Source: Rhodospirillaceae bacterium | Lineage (GTDB): Bacteria > Pseudomonadota > Alphaproteobacteria > DSM-16000 > Inquilinaceae | Length of the DNA stretch: 30,544 bases | NCBI GenBank assembly: GCA_020638595.1 | Contig: JACKIG010000040.1 | Location: forward strand, 1 to 30,544 | Direction: 5' to 3' | Part shown: positions 22,504 to 30,544 of the stretch, piece by piece | Position numbering within the stretch: position 1 is the first letter of the stretch | Layout: each line of letters opens with the position of its first letter | Notes under the pieces: model-generated | The model's input: only the letters and a program-made list of their open reading frames with translations | Database searches by the model: none | What the model was told of the DNA's origin: nothing | Position numbers and translations under genes: made by a program

Positions 22504-22619
22504 GAAGACGTGTCTGATTCCGGTTACGGTAGGGTTGTATCTGCCGAGGGGGTGGCGAAATCAACCCTGGTGGACCGCCACGGGCCCCGGCGGCCGATGG
22601 GCACGGGTGGGGCGCCGGC

Positions 22620-23021
22620 TCAGCCCGACGGCACGGCGGAGATGATCACGAACGCCATCGCCTGCGGGTCGTCGTCGGTCAGGGTCAGGTGCACGATGGC
22701 CCGCATGCCGTCGGGGGTAAGCTGGTCCAGCCGCTTGCGCGCACCGCCGGTGAGTTCCAGCGTCGGCTGGCCGCTCGGCAGGTTGACCACACCCAGGTCA
22801 CGCCAGAAGACACCGGCGCGGAAACCGGTGCCCAGCGCCTTGGAGCAGGCCTCCTTGGCCGCGAAGCGCTTGGCATAGCTTCCGGCCCGCTGGGCCCGGC
22901 GGTCGCAGCGCTGGCGCTCCACCTCGGTGAAGACGCGCTCGGTAAAGCGGTCGCCGAAGCGCTCGAGCGTCCGCGCGATGCGCCGGATATCGATGATGTC
23001 ACTGCCAATTCCGAGGATCAT
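22620..23021 (-). CDS. acpS: Holo-[acyl-carrier-protein] synthase
   Basis: A protein of 133 residues from ATG 23021, where MILGIGSDIIDIRRI is the standard N-terminus; GAGGGG lies just upstream. An ATG six codons earlier is less likely. It transfers 4'-phosphopantetheine from CoA to a serine of acyl carrier protein, needed for fatty acid synthesis. Mg2+-binding Asp8 and Glu57 (KRFAAKEACSKALGTG) are present. The trimeric AcpS type is clear from length. pdxJ, which precedes acpS in many Alphaproteobacteria, is not here; the gene upstream is soxG, 136 bases away, so a promoter for the housekeeping operon should lie in 23022-23157, but I cannot define it. Confidence 0.95.
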   Translation of the reverse strand: MILGIGSDIIDIRRIARTLERFGDRFTERVFTEVERQRCDRRAQRAGSYAKRFAAKEACSKALGTGFRAGVFWRDLGVVNLPSGQPTLELTGGARKRLDQLTPDGMRAIVHLTLTDDDPQAMAFVIISAVPSG

Positions 23022-23157
23022 GGCCCCTCGCCGACGCATGCACCGGCGCGGGGGGCGCCCGGCGGGTTCCGACCGGCTGCTGGCAGGTACTTAGCGACCC
23101 GGGCGCCGCATTGCCAGCCCCGACCCGCATTTCTCGCACGGCCGACGCTGCGAAAGG

Positions 23158-23772
23158 TCAGCCCTCGACCGTCAGCCCGTATTCGCGGGCGCCGTCCACC
23201 AGCCAGTCCCACACATGGCGCGCGAACGACCGGCGGACATGCAAGAGGAACGCGCGCTCCCCCGGCGTGAGCGCATCGGGGGTGCATTCCAGGATCATGT
23301 CCACCGATCCGATCAGGCTCTGCGCCACGCGCCCCAGGCCGAACACGGCGGGATGCAGGTCGAGCGGACAGCCCTTGGCCAACAGGCTTGCCGCCTGCGG
23401 TCCCGCCACGCCGATCGTGGTGGCGTTGTCGGTGACGTCGGTCAGGGCGATGTGACGGCCCGCCAGCGCCTGCGTCGCCTGGGCCAGCAGCGCTGCCTCC
23501 CCGCCCGGCGGCGTCACGATCAGCCATTCATCGGGACCCAGCCACAGCGTCCGGCTGCCGGCGCCGCCCGCCACGGTGTTGGCCTGCGTGGGCAGCGCCA
23601 CGCCGAGGTCGGCCAGCGCCTGCGCCGCCGTGCCGTCGCCGGCGTCAAGGCGCAGGTTGATCTTGCCCAGATGCGGCACCTGCTTCAGGCGGATGCCGGC
23701 GGTGTCACAGGCCACCGGCTTGACCACGTCCGCCGGCAGCGCCGCCCGGCGCCGCATATCGATCTCAGCCAT
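23158..23772 (-). CDS. soxG: Sarcosine oxidase gamma subunit
   Basis: A protein of 204 residues from ATG 23772, with GGAGGGAG upstream inside soxA. It is the GcvT-like small subunit of the heterotetrameric sarcosine oxidase, needed for assembly and folate-site structure. Family features are LWLGPDEWLIVTP (about 75-87), ALTDVTDNATTIGVAGPQA (about 108-126), LLAKGCPLDLHPAVF and the C-terminal ARHVWDWLVDGAREYG. The start overlaps the end of soxA by eight bases. The order soxB-soxD-soxA-soxG is the conserved one. It is the last gene of its cluster; the next gene, acpS, is unrelated. Confidence 0.94.
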   Translation of the reverse strand: MAEIDMRRRAALPADVVKPVACDTAGIRLKQVPHLGKINLRLDAGDGTAAQALADLGVALPTQANTVAGGAGSRTLWLGPDEWLIVTPPGGEAALLAQATQALAGRHIALTDVTDNATTIGVAGPQAASLLAKGCPLDLHPAVFGLGRVAQSLIGSVDMILECTPDALTPGERAFLLHVRRSFARHVWDWLVDGAREYGLTVEG

Positions 23773-26700
23773 TCTGGCGCGCTCCCTCCGGGTCGTAGAA
23801 CACCGGGCTGGTGATCGTCACCGGGATCGTGCGGTCCGGCATGGACACGTACAGTTTCTGGCCCTCGCGTGCCCGCCCGCCCTTGACCAGGGCCAGCGCG
23901 ATGGACCGGCCCAGATTGGGGCTGTGATAGGCCGAGGTCACGTGGCCCACCATCGCCACCGGCGGCGCCGGCGGTACCTCCTCCTCGATGATCTGGGCGC
24001 CTTCCTCCAGTACCTCCACGGGGCTTTCGGTCAACAGCCCGACCAGCTGCTTGCGGTCCTCGCGCACCGTATCGGCCCGGAACAGCGAACGGCGGCCGAT
24101 GAAATCCGGCTTCTGCTTGCTGACGATCCAGTCCATGCCAAGGTCGCCGGGCGTGACCGTGCCGTCGGTTTCCTGGCCGACGATGATGAAGCCCTTTTCC
24201 GCCCGCAGGACATGCATCGCCTCGGTGCCGTAGGGCGTGACGTCGAAGGCCCGGCCCCGCGTCCAGATCGCCTCCCACGCGGCCGCGCCATAGGCGGCCG
24301 GCACGTTGACCTCGTACGACAGTTCGCCGGTGAAGCTGATTCGAAACACCCGCGCCGGAATGTCGGCCACGCGGCCTTCGCGCATCGCCATGTGGGGAAA
24401 CGCCTCCGCCGACAGGTCGATGCCGTCGGAGATCTCCCACAGCAGCTGGCGGCTCGACGGGCCGCACAGGCTGATGACCGCCCACTGTTCGGTCACGGAG
24501 GTCAGGAAGACCTTGAGGTCTGGCCATTCCGTCTGCAGCCAGAATTCCAGCCAGGCCAGTACCGCGGCAGCCCCGCCGGTCGTCGTGGTCATGTGGAAAT
24601 GGTCTTCGGCGAGGCGCGTCGTCACGCCGTCGTCCTTGATCATCCCGTCCTCGCCCAGCATCAGGCCATAGCGGCAGCGCCCGACGCCCAGCTTGGACCA
24701 CGCGTTGGTATAGACCCGGTTCAGGAACTCCGCCGCATCGGGGCCGCGGACGTCGATCTTGCCCAGCGTCGTCGCATCCAGCATGCCGAGGCTGGCCCGC
24801 GCCGCCGCCACCTCGCGGTTCACGGCCTCGCGCATGGTTTCGCCGCCGCGCCGGTAGTACCAGGGCCGCTTCCACTGGCCGACATTCTCGAACACCGCCC
24901 CATTGGCGGCGTGCCAGTCGTGCATCGGCGTCGTGCGCACCGGCGCCAGGAAGCGGCCGGGGGCACGGCCGGCCAGCGTGCCCATGGCCACGCCGGAATA
25001 GGGCGGCCGGAAGGTCGTCACGCCGACTTCGGGGATCGGGGCGCCGGTTGCCTCGGCGACGATGCCCAGCACGTTCATGTTGCCGATCTTGCCCTGGTCG
25101 ACGCCCATGCCCGCGGTGGTGTAGCGCTTCACGTGCTCGATGGCGCGGTAGCCTTCCCGCAGCGCCAGCTTCAGGTCCTTGTCCATGACGTCGGACTGGT
25201 AGTCGACGAAGGCTTTGCGGCGGCCGCTGCTGCCCTTGCCGGGCAGGCTCCACAGGCGGCGTGCCGGCCCTTCCTCGGGGTCGTCGACCGCGGGGTCGGC
25301 CGGGCGGCGGACGGTCAGCCCCAGCTGGTCGACCGCAGCCATGCCCGCGGCATGGCCGTCGGCGATACAGGCGCCCAACCCCTGCGTACCCCGGCAGGCG
25401 CCGGCCGAATGTTCGGCCTGGACGGACGTCCCCGGCACATAGGCGGCCTGCGCCCCGTCGAAGGCCAGCCTGCCGCGGGACTGGCTGAACAGACTGACCA
25501 GCGGCGTCCAGCCGCCCGACACGCACAGGCCATCGCAGTCCACCCGGCTGTGGACGCCGGGTGCCAGCGTCCGACCGTCGGGGGACAGGCGCTCGACCGC
25601 GATGCCGGCCACCCGGCCCTTGCCGGCCACCGCCGTCACGGTATGCCCGGCCATGACCGTCAGACCCAGCCTGCGCGCCCGGTCGACCAGGGGACCGGTT
25701 GGATCGACCCGGATGTCGACGATCGCCGGCACCTCCACCCCCGCATCCGCCAGGTCGATGGCGGTTCGGTAGGCGCTGTCGTTGTTGGTCAGTACGGCGA
25801 CACGGCGGCCGACGGCGACGGCGTAGCGGTGCAGATAGCTGCGCGCGGACCCGGCCAGCAGGATGCCGGGGCGATCGTTGTCGGGAAAGACCAGCGGACG
25901 CTCCACGGCCCCGGTGGCCAGCAGCACCCGGCGTGCGCGCACCTTCCACAGGCGCTGGCGCGGCAGCGACCCCGGCCGGTCGGCCGGCGCCAGGTGGTCC
26001 GTCACCCGCTCCACCAGGCCCAGGAAATTGTGGTCGTAATAGCCGAACACGGTGGTGCGCGGCAGCAACCGCACCTCCGGCATCGTCGACAGCTCGGCCA
26101 GGATATCGGCCAGCCAGATGGTCGCAGGGCGGTTGCCGACCTGCCGGCCGTCCGGCTCCGACAGCAGGCTGCCGCCGAATTCCGCCTGCTCGTCGGCCAC
26201 GATGACGCGCGCGCCGCTGCGGGCAGCGACCAGGGCCGCGGCCAGCCCGGCAGGGCCGGCACCGGCGACCAGGATGTCGCAATGGGCGTGGACGTGCTCG
26301 TAACGGTCGGGATCGGGCCGGCCCGGCGCCCTGCCCTGCCCGGCAGCGTGGCGGATCGCCCGTTCGTAGGTCATCCACAGGGCCGCAGGCCATTTGAATG
26401 TCTTGTAGTAGAAGCCCGCCGGCAGCAGCGGCGAGACGCGGTCGGTCAGTCCGCTCAAGTCGAAGGCGAGCGACGGAAAGCGGTTCTGGGACTGCGCCTC
26501 CAGCCCCTCGTACAGCTCCACCTGGGTGGCGCGCCGGTTGGGGTCGGTGCGGGCGCGGTCCAGGCCGACCTGCACCAGGGCGTTCGGCTCCTCCGCCCCC
26601 GCCGTCAGGATGCCGCGCTGGCGATGGTACTTGAAGCTGCGGCCGACGCGGTGGACGCCGTTGGCCAGCAGGGCGGATGCCAGCGTGTCGCCGGCATAGC

Positions 26701-26797
26701 CCCGATAGGCGCGCCCGTCGAAGGTGAAGCCGACCGGGGACGACCGGTCGATGCGCCCGCCGGCCGGCAGGCGGAAGGACTGGGCCCCGGCGCTCAC
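23765..26797 (-). CDS. soxA: Sarcosine oxidase alpha subunit
   Basis: A protein of 1010 residues from GTG 26797, giving a GTGA overlap with the soxD stop; the frame is open for another 188 codons upstream, but that part is a shadow of soxD and soxB. The N-terminal Fer2-like domain (FTFDGRAYRGYAGDTLASAL, RSFKYHRQRGI) precedes an FAD/NAD-binding Rossmann fold with GAGPAG at 179-184. The C-terminal 390 residues or so form a GcvT-like aminomethyltransferase domain (GMLDATTLGKIDVRGPDAAEFL, YGTEAMHVLRAEKGF) that places the methyl carbon on tetrahydrofolate, giving 5,10-methylene-THF. It binds NAD+ noncovalently. Length and domain order match TsoxA. Confidence 0.96.
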   Translation of the reverse strand: MSAGAQSFRLPAGGRIDRSSPVGFTFDGRAYRGYAGDTLASALLANGVHRVGRSFKYHRQRGILTAGAEEPNALVQVGLDRARTDPNRRATQVELYEGLEAQSQNRFPSLAFDLSGLTDRVSPLLPAGFYYKTFKWPAALWMTYERAIRHAAGQGRAPGRPDPDRYEHVHAHCDILVAGAGPAGLAAALVAARSGARVIVADEQAEFGGSLLSEPDGRQVGNRPATIWLADILAELSTMPEVRLLPRTTVFGYYDHNFLGLVERVTDHLAPADRPGSLPRQRLWKVRARRVLLATGAVERPLVFPDNDRPGILLAGSARSYLHRYAVAVGRRVAVLTNNDSAYRTAIDLADAGVEVPAIVDIRVDPTGPLVDRARRLGLTVMAGHTVTAVAGKGRVAGIAVERLSPDGRTLAPGVHSRVDCDGLCVSGGWTPLVSLFSQSRGRLAFDGAQAAYVPGTSVQAEHSAGACRGTQGLGACIADGHAAGMAAVDQLGLTVRRPADPAVDDPEEGPARRLWSLPGKGSSGRRKAFVDYQSDVMDKDLKLALREGYRAIEHVKRYTTAGMGVDQGKIGNMNVLGIVAEATGAPIPEVGVTTFRPPYSGVAMGTLAGRAPGRFLAPVRTTPMHDWHAANGAVFENVGQWKRPWYYRRGGETMREAVNREVAAARASLGMLDATTLGKIDVRGPDAAEFLNRVYTNAWSKLGVGRCRYGLMLGEDGMIKDDGVTTRLAEDHFHMTTTTGGAAAVLAWLEFWLQTEWPDLKVFLTSVTEQWAVISLCGPSSRQLLWEISDGIDLSAEAFPHMAMREGRVADIPARVFRISFTGELSYEVNVPAAYGAAAWEAIWTRGRAFDVTPYGTEAMHVLRAEKGFIIVGQETDGTVTPGDLGMDWIVSKQKPDFIGRRSLFRADTVREDRKQLVGLLTESPVEVLEEGAQIIEEEVPPAPPVAMVGHVTSAYHSPNLGRSIALALVKGGRAREGQKLYVSMPDRTIPVTITSPVFYDPEGARQNG

Positions 26798-27105
26798 CGG
26801 CCCGGCTCCGCCGTGCCGGGCGCGTCGGCGTCCACCTCCGGCGGCGGTTCGCCCACCTTGTACACCGCAAGGATCTGGTCGGTGACGGTGTCCCGCGCCA
26901 GGTAGAACCAGCGGCGGCACCCGTGAACGTGGTTCCACATGTCGCGGTGGATGCCTCTGGGATTCCTGCGCATGAACACGTAGTCGGCCCAGCCGGCGTC
27001 GTCGAGCGCGGCCGGATCCGCGGGCCGGACGATGTGCGCCTCGCCGCCGCAGCGGAATTCCTGCTGTTCGCGCGGGCCGCACCAGGGACAGGGGATCTGC
27101 ATCAT
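26794..27105 (-). CDS. soxD: Sarcosine oxidase delta subunit
   Basis: A protein of 103 residues from ATG 27105 (a second ATG follows at once). It is the small zinc-binding subunit of heterotetrameric sarcosine oxidase. With the first ATG as residue 1, the zinc ligands Cys6, Cys9, His59 and Cys63 (IPCPWCG and HVHGC) fall at exactly the positions described for the family, which supports this start. Typical text is DYVFMRRNPRGIHRDMWNHV and CRRWFYLARDTVTDQI. It begins 30 bases after the soxB stop and overlaps soxA by four bases. The ribosome site is weak, so translation may depend on coupling to soxB. Confidence 0.96.
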   Translation of the reverse strand: MMQIPCPWCGPREQQEFRCGGEAHIVRPADPAALDDAGWADYVFMRRNPRGIHRDMWNHVHGCRRWFYLARDTVTDQILAVYKVGEPPPEVDADAPGTAEPGR

Positions 27106-27135
27106 GTGCGTTGCTTTCGGGCTGTCCGGGGCCGC

Positions 27136-28386
27136 CTAGTGGGCGACGGCCGCCGCGCCGTGCTCGGCCACCAGGGCGCCGGAGGAAAAGCGCTCCAGCG
27201 TGAACGGCGCGTTGATGGGGTGCGGCTCGTCCCGGGCGATGGTGTGGGCGAAGACGTGGCCAGACCCTGGCGTGGCCTTGAAGCCGCCGGTCCCCCAGCC
27301 GCAGTTGAAATAGAGGCCGGCCACCGGCATCTTGGCGATGATGGGGCTGGCATCGGGACAAATATCAACGATTCCAGCCCATTGTCGCATCATGTTCACA
27401 CGACTGAAGATCGGAAACATCTCGACGATCGCGGTCATCGTTTCCTCGATGACGTTGAAGCCGCCGCGCTGGGCATAGGAAACATACAGGTCGCTGCCCG
27501 CACCGATCACCAGCTCGCCCTTGTCGGACTGGCTGCAATAGGCGTGGACGGCATTGGACATCACCACCGTATGCAGGATCGGCTTCAGCGGTTCCGACAC
27601 CAGGGCCTGAAGCGGGTGCGTCTCGATGGGCAGGCGGATGCCGGCCATCCCGGCCAGAACGCTGGCATGGCCGGCGACGACGACGCCGACCTTGCGCGCC
27701 TTCACCACGCCGCGCGTCGTCTCCACCCCGGCGATCCGCCCCTGGTCGATGGTGAAGCCGGTCACTTCGCAGTTCTGGATGATGTCGACCCCGGCGGCAT
27801 CCGCACCGCGGGCATAGCCCCAGGCGACCGCATCGTGCCTGGCGACCCCGGCCCGGCGCTGCAAAGTGGCCCCATAGACGGGATAGCGGATGCCGGGATC
27901 ACCGTTGAGGACCGGGCAGAACTTCAGCACCGCCTTGCGGTCCAGCCATTCGGAATCGACGCCGTTCAGGCGGTTGGCGTGAACGCGGCGCTTCAGGTCG
28001 CGCGCTTCGTGATGGTCGTGGGCCAGGTTCATGACGCCGCGCTGGCTGAACATGATGTTGAAGTTCAGCTCGCGCGTCAGGCCTTCCCACAGCTTCAGCG
28101 AATGTTCGTAGAGGCCGGCGCTTTCGTCATAAAGATAGTTCGATCGCACGATCGTGGTGTTGCGGCCGGTATTGCCGCCGCCGATCCACCCCTTTTCCAG
28201 CACGGCGACATTGGTGATGCCGTGTTCCTTGGCCAGGTAGTATGCCGTGGCCAGGCCGTGGCCGCCGCCGCCGACGATGACGACGTCGTAATGCGGCTTC
28301 AAGGGCGGGCTGCGCCACGCCTCGGTCCAGCGGTCGTGCCCGGTCAGCGCATTGCGCGCCAAAGTAAAGATGGAATAGTGCGGCAT
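27136..28386 (-). CDS. soxB: Sarcosine oxidase beta subunit
   Basis: A protein of 416 residues, the catalytic flavoprotein subunit that oxidises sarcosine at FAD and passes electrons to covalent FMN and oxygen. The FAD loop is VVIVGGGGHGLATAYYLA (about 35-52). The covalent FMN histidine should be His184 in GVARHDAVAWGYARG. Lys370 in GWGTGGFKATPGSG corresponds to the conserved active-site lysine. The N-terminus MPHYSIFTLARNALTG is the usual one for this subunit. The start is at ATG 28386, without a strong ribosome site. It is the first sox gene, 112 bases downstream of fhs, and either shares that transcript or has a promoter in 28387-28498. Confidence 0.96.
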   Translation of the reverse strand: MPHYSIFTLARNALTGHDRWTEAWRSPPLKPHYDVVIVGGGGHGLATAYYLAKEHGITNVAVLEKGWIGGGNTGRNTTIVRSNYLYDESAGLYEHSLKLWEGLTRELNFNIMFSQRGVMNLAHDHHEARDLKRRVHANRLNGVDSEWLDRKAVLKFCPVLNGDPGIRYPVYGATLQRRAGVARHDAVAWGYARGADAAGVDIIQNCEVTGFTIDQGRIAGVETTRGVVKARKVGVVVAGHASVLAGMAGIRLPIETHPLQALVSEPLKPILHTVVMSNAVHAYCSQSDKGELVIGAGSDLYVSYAQRGGFNVIEETMTAIVEMFPIFSRVNMMRQWAGIVDICPDASPIIAKMPVAGLYFNCGWGTGGFKATPGSGHVFAHTIARDEPHPINAPFTLERFSSGALVAEHGAAAVAH

Positions 28387-28498
28387 TCAATCCGACCCCG
28401 GCCTGCGGTGGTGCGCCATCCTTGCAAAGCGGGTCCGGCACTGCAATCCGCAGGGCGGCATTTCCGGCGGCCTTCGCATCACCGTCATCGCCCGCGCG

Positions 28499-30169
28499 TC
28501 ACGACAGGCCTTCGATCAGCCCGTCGGCATCGATGAAGATGCCTTCCGCCGCCGGTGTCCTGGGCAGGCCCGGCATCGTCATGATCTCTCCGCAGATGAC
28601 CACCACGAATTCGGCACCGGCGTTCAGGCGCACTTCGCGGATGGGCACCACATGGTTGGTGGGTGCGCCCTTCAGCTCCGGATCGGTGGAAAAGCTGTAC
28701 TGCGTCTTGGCGATGCAAACGGGCAGATGGCCGTAGCCGTCGTCCTGAAGCTGCTGGAACTGCGCGCGGATCTTCTTGTCGGCGATGATGTCGTCGGCGC
28801 CGTAGATGGACCGTGCGACGGTGCGCACCTTGGTCCACAGCGGCATGGCGTCTTCGTACAGTGTGCGGAACTGGGCGGCACCGCTGTTGGCCAGGGCGGC
28901 CACGCGTTCGGCCATCGCCTCGATCCCGGCGCCGCCTTCGGCCCAATGGGAATTGACGAAGGCGGCGACGTTGTAGCTGGCGCAGAAGCGGCGCACGGCG
29001 TCCAACTCTTCCTCGGTGTCGGTGGCGAACCGGTTGATGCCGACCACGGCGGGGACCCCGAACTGGGCGACATTGCGCAGGTGCCGGCCCAGATTGGTCA
29101 ACCCCTTCTCCAGCGCCGCCACGTCGGGTGTGCCCAGCTGGTCGCGCCGCACGCCGCCATGGTGCTTCAGTGCGCGCACGGTGGCGACGATCACGGCGGC
29201 ATCCGGCCGCAGGCCGGCCTTGCGGCATTTGATGTCGAAGAACTTCTCGGCCCCCAGATCGGCGCCGAACCCCGCTTCCGTCACCACATAGTCGGCCAGC
29301 TTCAGGGCGGCCCGCGTGGCGATCACCGAATTGCAGCCATGGGCGATGTTGGCGAACGGCCCGCCATGGACGAAGGCGGGCGTGCCTTCCAGGCTTTGCA
29401 CCAGGTTGGGCATCAGGGCGTCGCGCAGCAGCACGGTCATCGCCCCTTCGGCCTTCAGGTCGCGTGCCCGCACCGGCCGGCGATCGCGGGTATAGGCGAC
29501 GATGATGTCGCCCAGGCGCTGGGTCAGCTCCGCCACGCTGCGCGACAGGCAGAGGATGGCCATCACCTCCGACGCCACGGTGATGTCGAAGCCATCCTCG
29601 CGCGGGAAGCCGTTGGCGACACCGCCCAGGCTGTTGACGATGGCGCGCAGCGCCCGGTCGTTCATGTCCATGACCCGGCGCCAGACGATGCGCCGCTCGT
29701 CGATATCGCGCGCATTGCCCCAGTAGATGTGGTTGTCCACCAGGGCCGCCAGCAGGTTGTGGGCGCTGCCGATGGCATGGAAATCGCCGGTGAAGTGCAG
29801 GTTGATGCTCTCCATCGGCACCACCTGCGAATAGCCGCCGCCGGCCGCCCCGCCCTTCATGCCGAAGCACGGTCCCAGCGACGGTTCGCGCAGGCAGATC
29901 GCCGCCTTGTGGCCCAGCCGTTTCAGCCCGTCGCCGAGGCCGACCGTCGTCGTCGTCTTGCCCTCGCCCGCCGGGGTGGGGGAGATGGCCGTCACCAGGA
30001 TCAGCTTGCCGTCCGGCCGGTCCGACAGGCTTTCCAGGTGGTCCAGCGTCACCTTGGCGATGTGGTGGCCATAGGGCATGAGGGCGTCGGCCGGCAGGTC
30101 CAGCCGCGCGGCGACCTGCTCGATCGGGTCCAGGCGTGCCGCCCGTGCGATGGCGATGTCGGATTGCAT
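28499..30169 (-). CDS. fhs: Formate-tetrahydrofolate ligase
   Basis: A protein of 556 residues, the usual Fhs length, from ATG 30169 with GGGAGAGG about nine bases upstream; codons further upstream look non-coding. It makes 10-formyl-THF from formate, THF and ATP, or runs backwards to release formate and ATP. The P-loop is SPTPAGEGKTTTTVGL (about 63-78). Other signatures are REPSLGPCFGMKGGAAGGG and FHAIGSAHNLLAA, and VGINRFATDTEEEL later. Beside sox genes its role is probably disposal of the methyl carbon from sarcosine. folD and purU, frequent companions, are absent. The promoter should lie in 30170-30442, shared with the divergent regulator. Confidence 0.97.
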   Translation of the reverse strand: MQSDIAIARAARLDPIEQVAARLDLPADALMPYGHHIAKVTLDHLESLSDRPDGKLILVTAISPTPAGEGKTTTTVGLGDGLKRLGHKAAICLREPSLGPCFGMKGGAAGGGYSQVVPMESINLHFTGDFHAIGSAHNLLAALVDNHIYWGNARDIDERRIVWRRVMDMNDRALRAIVNSLGGVANGFPREDGFDITVASEVMAILCLSRSVAELTQRLGDIIVAYTRDRRPVRARDLKAEGAMTVLLRDALMPNLVQSLEGTPAFVHGGPFANIAHGCNSVIATRAALKLADYVVTEAGFGADLGAEKFFDIKCRKAGLRPDAAVIVATVRALKHHGGVRRDQLGTPDVAALEKGLTNLGRHLRNVAQFGVPAVVGINRFATDTEEELDAVRRFCASYNVAAFVNSHWAEGGAGIEAMAERVAALANSGAAQFRTLYEDAMPLWTKVRTVARSIYGADDIIADKKIRAQFQQLQDDGYGHLPVCIAKTQYSFSTDPELKGAPTNHVVPIREVRLNAGAEFVVVICGEIMTMPGLPRTPAAEGIFIDADGLIEGLS

Positions 30170-30239
30170 GTCGAAAGCCTCTCCCCCCGCAGGGCCTGCA
30201 CGCCACCGGCGCAAGGCCGCACCGACCCCCTTGTGGCAT

Positions 30240-30254
30240 GATGCGAAATGCATC
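30240..30254. promoter_or_regulatory. Inverted repeat in the fhs upstream region
   Basis: GATGC (30240-30244) and GCATC (30250-30254) are separated by five bases, 71 bases before the fhs start. The inner word GCGAAATGC differs by one base from GCGACATGC at 30386-30394 in the other candidate site of this region, so both may bind the same regulator. Evidence is sequence symmetry only. Confidence 0.35.
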
Positions 30255-30374
30255 TGCGGTGCGGCCGGCGACCGATACTGTACTCAAGGCGACACCGGAT
30301 CGCAGGTTTCGGTCGCCGATCCCCCCTCCGCCGCATCAGCCGGACCGCCCCGTCCGTCAGGCATTCCGGCAGCG

Positions 30375-30411
30375 ATGTCGTGATTGCGACATGCGACGGT
30401 TCGATTACAAT
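30375..30411 (+). promoter_or_regulatory. Promoter of the regulator gene overlapped by an inverted repeat
   Basis: TTGCGA (30384-30389), 16 bases, and TACAAT (30406-30411) form a good sigma-70-like promoter reading into the gene at 30443. The perfect inverted repeat ATGTCG-N6-CGACAT (30375-30392) covers the -35 box, as expected for an operator. Autoregulation by the GlxA-type protein is an inference. Confidence 0.5.
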
Positions 30412-30442
30412 GGGACCAGGCCACCATTGCAGATCCACACCA

Positions 30443-30544
30443 ATGACGATTGGCGCCAGCGTCCGGCAACCGGAACGGATCGGCTTCCTGCTCATCCCCA
30501 GCTTCTCGATGATCGCCTTTTCGTCCGCGATCGAACCGTTGCGC
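30443..30544 (+). CDS. GlxA/AraC-family transcriptional regulator, first 34 codons
   Basis: The frame opens at ATG 30443 and runs off the window. The residues RIGFLLIPSFSMIAFSSAIE followed by PLR match the start of the DJ-1/PfpI-like domain found in GlxA-family regulators, which carry a C-terminal AraC-type DNA-binding domain (outside the window). Regulators of this family include GbdR and SouR, which sense glycine betaine, dimethylglycine or sarcosine in Pseudomonas. The gene is divergent from fhs-soxBDAG, so a role in controlling that cluster is likely but not shown. The start codon has no clear ribosome site. Confidence 0.75.
   Translation, partial: MTIGASVRQPERIGFLLIPSFSMIAFSSAIEPLR

Noticed and set aside
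22531..22568. AGGGTTG and CAACCCT inverted repeat between acpS and lepB
   Set aside because: The 24-base loop and the absence of a T-run make a terminator or attenuator unconvincing; it could be chance.
23576..26905. Plus-strand open frame of 1109 codons opposite soxA and soxG
   Set aside because: It is antisense to well-recognised sox genes, rich in His, Gln, Arg and Ala as typical of GC-rich shadow frames, and has no recognisable domain.
28652..30241. Plus-strand open frame of 529 codons opposite fhs
   Set aside because: Shadow of fhs, whose motifs and length are complete on the minus strand.
1..30544. Signs of a mobile element, prophage, CRISPR array or RNA gene
   Set aside because: No transposase, integrase, direct-repeat array or tRNA-like cloverleaf was seen; nearly all DNA is accounted for by core genes.

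Overview
The window reads as chromosomal core DNA of a GC-rich (about two thirds G+C by eye) motile Alphaproteobacterium, most likely in or near the Rhodospirillales. This rests on the acpS-lepB-rnc-era-recO-parC order, a TakP-type TRAP binding protein, an alphaproteobacterial MotB, a class 1b SpeD fused to an N-terminal extension, and a CtrA-type box upstream of motA. I see no tRNA, rRNA, CRISPR array, insertion sequence or phage gene. The sequence is densely coding and no gene-free stretch exceeds 300 bases.

Layout. Positions 2-1165 hold the 3' end of a penicillin-acylase-family hydrolase, followed by threonine ammonia-lyase (1255-2460). A flavin reductase (2449-2982, minus) ends inside the ilvA tail. 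The stator pair motA-motB (3163-5196) has a divergent upstream region carrying a TTAA-N7-TTAAC box. A circularly permuted ATP-grasp protein (5358-6803) is coupled to an alpha-E protein (6803-7758) that carries a -1 frameshift, and bpt, an N-degron leucyltransferase, follows 20 bases later. A TAT-exported TakP-like TRAP binding protein (8690-9808) ends at a strong terminator before speD-speE (9967-11387).

Two paralogous TRAP permease pairs then lie head to head: dctQM on the minus strand (13392 to 11427) and dctQM on the plus strand (13637-15765), with a 12-base palindrome between them. A two-helix membrane protein of unknown function (15767-16291) and bioY with its terminator (16412-17011) follow on the minus strand. 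The rest is mostly one minus-strand block: the housekeeping operon acpS-lepB-rnc-era-recO-parC (23021 to 17161), and upstream of it fhs-soxB-soxD-soxA-soxG (30169 to 23158). The first 34 codons of a divergent GlxA/AraC-type regulator (30443-30544) close the window.

How the genes work together. SoxBDAG demethylates sarcosine to glycine and puts the methyl carbon on tetrahydrofolate. Fhs interconverts formyl-THF and formate, so the cluster is a C1-handling module, probably controlled by the divergent regulator, whose promoter overlaps an inverted repeat. SpeD and SpeE make spermidine. The single TakP-like binding protein could serve one or both TRAP membrane pairs, since neither pair has its own binding protein here. 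I found no clearly undescribed system. The most unusual points are the broken alpha-E gene whose base composition changes at the break, the duplicated divergent TRAP permeases, the 65-residue SpeD extension, and the peptide-ligase/alpha-E/bpt neighbourhood.
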